21,053 nt of DNA from Prevotellaceae bacterium UBA4336 (GTDB lineage: Bacteria > Bacteroidota > Bacteroidia > Bacteroidales > Bacteroidaceae): contig DGTM01000014.1 in NCBI GenBank assembly GCA_002394305.1, positions 1 to 21,053 on the forward strand. The letters run 5' to 3'. Shown here piece by piece: positions 20,106-21,053 of the stretch (the first letter of the stretch is position 1; each line of letters opens with the position of its first letter). Position numbers and translations under genes: made by a program. The notes under the pieces are model-generated. The model searched no databases. It worked only from the letters and a program-made list of their open reading frames with translations, and was not told the DNA's origin.

Positions 20106-20819
20106 CTAATCCAGTTCAACGAGAGCCTGTCCGCTCTGTACCTGTGCACCGGCATCGACGAGGATGGCCTTGACGGTGCCTGCGAATTCTGCCGTAATGT
20201 TATTCTCCATCTTCATGGCTTCCATCATGAGGACCGTGTCGCCTGCATTCACGCTGTCGCCCACCTTGACGGTAATCTTGGTGACCGTGCCGGGCAGGGG
20301 AGCCGTGACGGTCTTGGCACCGGCGGCGGGAGCGGGTGAAGGTGCAGGTGCGGGGGCTGCAACGGGAGCGGGAGCTGCGGGAGCGGGCTTCGGCGTAACC
20401 TCTGCCTTGGCAGCCACGAAGTCGGCCACCATCTCGACGAGCAGGTCGCCCTGGTTGACGCTCTGGCCTGACGTGACAGCCACGCGCTGAACGGTGCCGT
20501 CCACTTCGCTGACGATGTCGTTAGCCATCTTCATGGCCTCAATGACGAGCAGCACCTCGCCGCGCTTGACGTGCTGACCGGCGCTGACGTTAATCTTCGT
20601 GACCGTGCCGGGCAGTTCGCTGTTGACGTTCTTCGGGCCGCCCGTCTGAGCCTCTGCAGTTGCAGGAGCCATTGCCACGTGAGGTCCTTTTGCTTTCTTG
20701 TGAGGTACTTCTACCTGATAGGTCTGACCGTTGACGGTAACCTTCATCTGTCCGTCCTTGAGGTCTTCTACGGTGGCGGCATAGTCCTGACCGCCTATCT
20801 TAAACTTGAATTCTTTCAT
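20106..20819 (-). CDS. Biotin carboxyl carrier protein with two biotinyl domains
   Basis: A 237-residue carrier subunit for the sodium-pumping decarboxylase; it shuttles the carboxyl group between the carboxyltransferase and OadB. Residues 1-45 are the usual N-terminal region (MKEFKFKIGGQDYAATVEDL ... GQTYQVEV). Two full biotinyl/lipoyl-attachment domains follow: about residues 66-131 with EAMKM (biotin lysine K97) and 169-237 with EAMKM (K203). They are joined by an Ala/Pro linker, about residues 143-168 (PKPAPAAPAPVAAPAPAPSP). Family members usually have one domain and 130-170 residues, so this is an internal duplication or fusion. Both domains have the GTVTKI-type strand and look functional. 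Confidence 0.93.
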   Translation of the reverse strand: MKEFKFKIGGQDYAATVEDLKDGQMKVTVNGQTYQVEVPHKKAKGPHVAMAPATAEAQTGGPKNVNSELPGTVTKINVSAGQHVKRGEVLLVIEAMKMANDIVSEVDGTVQRVAVTSGQSVNQGDLLVEMVADFVAAKAEVTPKPAPAAPAPVAAPAPAPSPAPAAGAKTVTAPLPGTVTKITVKVGDSVNAGDTVLMMEAMKMENNITAEFAGTVKAILVDAGAQVQSGQALVELD

Positions 20820-20832
20820 TTGTTTTTATTAG

Positions 20833-20900
20833 TTAACAAGTAAACGAGTTTACGAGTTGACAAGTTAATTCTTAACTCTTAACCCTTAATTCTTAATTTC
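20833..20900. repeat. Mixed octamer/heptamer array after the OadG-like gene
   Basis: On the plus strand: four octamers ending in ACRAG (TTAACAAG, TAAACGAG, TTTACGAG, TTGACAAG; 20833-20864), then four heptamers TTAATTC, TTAACTC, TTAACCC, TTAATTC (20865-20892) and one octamer TTAATTTC. The array touches the stop codon of the OadG-like gene (20903-20901) and ends 13 nt from the carrier ATG. Confidence 0.85.
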
Positions 20901-21053
20901 TTATAGTCTTGGGTTGAGCTGTGCTCCCCAGGCAGACTGATAGGGAACGATGGTGAGGACGCGGTTTTCGCGATTGTCCTTCTCGTCGAAGTAGAGGTAG
21001 AGTGCCATTGCCACTGCTGCCTTGTCCTCTTCGCTGGCTTTCTCGAAGGTCTT
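20901..21053 (-). CDS. C-terminal end of a probable OadG-family sodium-pump gamma subunit (partial)
   Basis: Fifty codons and a TAA stop are open to the window edge. The visible end reads SEEDKAAVAMALYLYFDEKDN, then a beta-like RENRVLTIVPY and a short tail QSAWGAQLNPRL. The pattern 'helix with AVAMALYLYF, strand with xVLTI, and W near the C-terminus' is what I expect from OadG-like gamma subunits of Bacteroidales methylmalonyl-CoA/oxaloacetate decarboxylases. Its place directly before the biotin carrier and OadB supports this. Confidence is limited by the short fragment. Confidence 0.6.
   Translation of the reverse strand, partial: KTFEKASEEDKAAVAMALYLYFDEKDNRENRVLTIVPYQSAWGAQLNPRL

Overview
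The window looks like a chromosomal segment of a moderately GC-rich member of the Bacteroidales, most likely the Prevotellaceae. The evidence is the gene neighbourhoods (hisG-hisD-hisC-hisB; recF with a DUF721 gene beside a divergent TPR-ribH pair; an OadG / biotin carrier / OadB sodium-pump operon), the protein sequences, the lack of clear Shine-Dalgarno sites, and many copies of the Bacteroidetes -7 promoter element TAnnTTTG, several with TTTG exactly 19 nt upstream. The species call is an inference.

Layout. The left end holds the 3' part of glutamate dehydrogenase (gdhA), followed by a 66-bp tandem repeat that copies the gene's own tail, a strong hairpin terminator, and a leftward tRNA-Gly(CCC). 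A rightward reverse-type rubrerythrin converges on a leftward cluster: recR, a small membrane protein and a GNAT acetyltransferase. Upstream of recR, also leftward, lies the histidine operon hisG-hisD-hisC-hisB, which has a textbook promoter before hisG. Next come recF and a DUF721/DciA-like gene (leftward, 4-nt overlap), and divergent from them a membrane-anchored TPR protein and ribH (lumazine synthase). ribH converges on ilvE across a bidirectional terminator, and ilvE lies downstream of xseA-xseB. Further right are two TraB/GumN-family secreted paralogs flanking an alanine/glycine:cation symporter, a YafQ-type toxin-antitoxin pair, and the sodium-translocating decarboxylase operon (OadG-like end, a carrier with two biotinyl domains, OadB).

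Function. The genes are mostly housekeeping: nitrogen and amino-acid metabolism (gdhA, his, ilvE), riboflavin synthesis, recombination and repair (recR, recF, xseAB), oxidant defence and a sodium pump for decarboxylation energy conservation.

The unusual content is between the genes. At least ten gene ends run directly into short tandem repeats whose units differ from locus to locus (7, 8, 9, 21, 22 and 66 bp), often with the stop codon inside the repeat. One type, seen at 6001-6192 and 20002-20096, is a symmetric element: GGTTAGR heptamers, a conserved core of about 38 nt carrying a TACCTTTG promoter-like box, then the same heptamers inverted. A separate 88-bp double-palindrome is inserted in frame inside xseA. 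These repeat systems are the best candidates here for something undescribed.
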